Origin: Candidatus Peregrinibacteria bacterium
GTDB taxonomy: Bacteria > Patescibacteriota > Gracilibacteria > UBA1369 > UM-FILTER-53-11
Reading direction: 5' to 3'
Length of the DNA: 6,671 nt
NCBI GenBank assembly: GCA_023245725.1
Contig: JAHFJU010000072.1
Span: 1 to 6,671 of the forward strand
The notes beneath the pieces were generated by a model. The model did no database searches. It saw nothing but the letters and a program-made list of their open reading frames with translations, and was not told the DNA's origin. This document shows, piece after piece, positions 5,820 to 6,671 of the stretch; the first letter of the stretch is position 1; each line of letters starts with the position of its first letter. A program made the translations under genes and the position numbers.

Positions 5820-6381
5820 TAATTTCGATTCGTGATTTTTCTGCATCGTCGGCATTTGCCAATGTTGTGCCAACAATCGTGTATGCAATATTGTTTCTTA
5901 TTACAGGAATATGTATGAAATATTTCAGATCTCCTTGTACTCGTTCAGATCCTTGGCTTTTAATCATCAATGTATCAATTGGCGCTCCACCAGCAGATAA
6001 AGCCGCTGCCTCTGTTCCTGCATCTGAGTACGAAACCAGAGAAGTTTCAATGCGATGTTTTAATGATTTCGCGTAGTCGAGTGTTAGTGTATTTGGAGTT
6101 ACGGGGCTTTTAGCAATAGTCACATTTGCTGTGAAAATAGGATTTTTTAGATTGCTTCTAAAGGCAATTGCAGTTTGTGCCGGGACTCCGCTTGAAAAAT
6201 CAGCAGGAGTAATAATTTCCCACTCATCTGGAATGCTCAACGAAATATCTTCTATTCCGTAAGTGTGATAACCGCTTGGAGGCCCACTAGAAACAACGCT
6301 GCTACCAAAACATCCTGAAAGCAAAATTGAAAGAGAGATGAGAAGAATTCCAGCAAATCCACGAGAAAATATTTTTTTCAC
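5794..6381 (-). CDS. Lipoprotein, possibly PsbP/DcrB-like
   Basis: This 195-residue protein has a lipoprotein signal: MKKIFSR, a hydrophobic core (10-21) and lipobox LSGC with the lipidated Cys at 24. A short Gly/Ser/Pro linker (26-37) follows, then one compact domain. The pattern ISLSIPDEWEII (46-57), ANVTIAKSPV (85-94), a helix with DYAKSLK (102-108), IPVIRNNIAYTIVGTT (158-173) and a final helix ending in AKSFAVK resembles PsbP/DcrB-type small beta-alpha domains, where a 'Pxx W' strand start and a last helix closing with 'SF' are typical. That assignment is inference, and no ligand is implied. It starts with GTG at 6381: a TGA two codons upstream in frame rules out any longer start. No Shine-Dalgarno site is seen. 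tRNA-Leu follows 13 bases after the TAA stop, with no terminator between. Confidence 0.88.
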   Translation of the reverse strand: MKKIFSRGFAGILLISLSILLSGCFGSSVVSSGPPSGYHTYGIEDISLSIPDEWEIITPADFSSGVPAQTAIAFRSNLKNPIFTANVTIAKSPVTPNTLTLDYAKSLKHRIETSLVSYSDAGTEAAALSAGGAPIDTLMIKSQGSERVQGDLKYFIHIPVIRNNIAYTIVGTTLANADDAEKSRIEIIAKSFAVK

Positions 6382-6395
6382 GTTTCAAGTGTAAC

Positions 6396-6401
6396 TTTAT
6401 A
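6396..6401 (-). promoter_or_regulatory. Candidate -10 element of the 195-residue lipoprotein gene
   Basis: TATAAA on the minus strand lies 14 bases before the GTG start. This would again give a very short leader. No convincing -35 hexamer is found, so confidence is modest. Confidence 0.35.
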
Positions 6402-6417
6402 TTAAAAATATTGCCAC

Positions 6418-6446
6418 TTGAATCTGCCACCATAACGCTCTACAAT
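6418..6446 (+). promoter_or_regulatory. Promoter of the RimK-like gene
   Basis: TTGAAT (6418-6423) and TACAAT (6441-6446) are separated by exactly 17 bases. Transcription would start near 6453, about 7 bases before the ATG at 6460, leaving no room for a ribosome binding site. It lies back to back with the lipoprotein promoter in a 78-base divergent spacer. Confidence 0.6.
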
Positions 6447-6459
6447 TGGCCCGTTTTCA

Positions 6460-6671
6460 ATGCAAAAACCTCTTAAAATCGGCATTCTCACGTTTCATCC
6501 AAGTCGTCCGCGACTCGGTCTTGATGACCAAATGATTGCGCTCGCAGGTAGAAAACGTGGTCATAAAATTAAGACTTATTTTACGAAACACTTTCAATTC
6601 ACGTTTCATAATAATGAGCTTGGACTCATGTATAAGAGCAAAAAGTTCAATCCTCCAGATATTTTTATTAC
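6460..6671 (+). CDS. Partial gene: RimK-type ATP-grasp ligase, N-terminal domain
   Basis: The frame starts with ATG at 6460 and runs off the window after 70 full codons. The start LKIGILTFHP, then DDQMIALAGRKRGHKIKTY (22-40) and KKFNPPDIFIT at the edge match the N-terminal pre-ATP-grasp domain of the RimK family. There a 'KIaILs' strand, a helix ending in 'a..RGHev' and a later 'pDai.pR' strand recur. RimK adds glutamate residues to the C-terminus of ribosomal protein S6, and relatives make other amino acid or peptide-like ligations. The ATP-binding part lies outside the window, so the substrate cannot be named. The reading frame carries no stop, and the promoter at 6418-6446 supports this start. 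Confidence 0.8.
   Translation, partial: MQKPLKIGILTFHPSRPRLGLDDQMIALAGRKRGHKIKTYFTKHFQFTFHNNELGLMYKSKKFNPPDIFI

Noticed and set aside
5729..6076. A plus-strand open frame of 115 codons
   Set aside because: It runs across tRNA-Leu and the lipoprotein gene on the opposite strand, so it is a chance frame.
1..6671. Recoding of TGA (as in Gracilibacteria or SR1)
   Set aside because: No TGA is used as a stop in the six ends seen, which invited the idea. But no gene contains an in-frame TGA either, and a TGA two codons before the GTG at 6381 fits a normal stop.
1..6671. CRISPR array, insertion sequence or defence system
   Set aside because: No regularly spaced repeats, transposase motifs or terminal inverted repeats were seen on either strand.

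Overview
The window looks like a piece of a small, AT-rich bacterial genome. My best guess is a Candidate Phyla Radiation (Patescibacteria) lineage. This is inference: the support is a 69-residue basic protein of a type I recall from such genomes, two orphan lipoproteins, compact spacing, promoters close to start codons and no clear Shine-Dalgarno sites. The six complete or 3'-complete genes end in TAA or TAG and contain no in-frame TGA, so the standard code fits.

Layout. A plus-strand gene already open at the left edge ends at 1276; its C-terminal half resembles a divergent RelA/SpoT synthetase domain. Facing it is a minus-strand pair, a GT4-type glycosyltransferase (3758-2661) followed after 11 bases by radA (2649-1327). 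They appear to be one transcription unit driven by an extended -10 promoter at 3779-3787. Next, also on the minus strand, is a 319-residue lipoprotein of unknown function (4804-3845), starting 24 bases after the CCA end of tRNA-Lys(CTT) and probably read from the tRNA promoter.

Divergent from tRNA-Lys is a short gene for a 69-residue protein (5071-5280). It has its own promoter, a hairpin in its leader and a strong intrinsic terminator. Two more minus-strand tRNA genes follow, Cys(GCA) and Leu(TAA), separated by a GC-rich structured spacer. A second lipoprotein (6381-5794), possibly of the PsbP/DcrB-like type, lies just upstream of tRNA-Leu. At the right edge a divergent plus-strand gene begins, whose N-terminus matches the RimK-type ATP-grasp family.

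Most of this is housekeeping: three tRNAs with encoded CCA, recombination repair (RadA), a glycosyltransferase and a RimK-like ligase. The least explained items are the left-edge RelA/SpoT-like protein, the 69-residue protein with its leader hairpin, the 319-residue lipoprotein and the structured tRNA spacer. I see no mobile element, CRISPR array or defence system.
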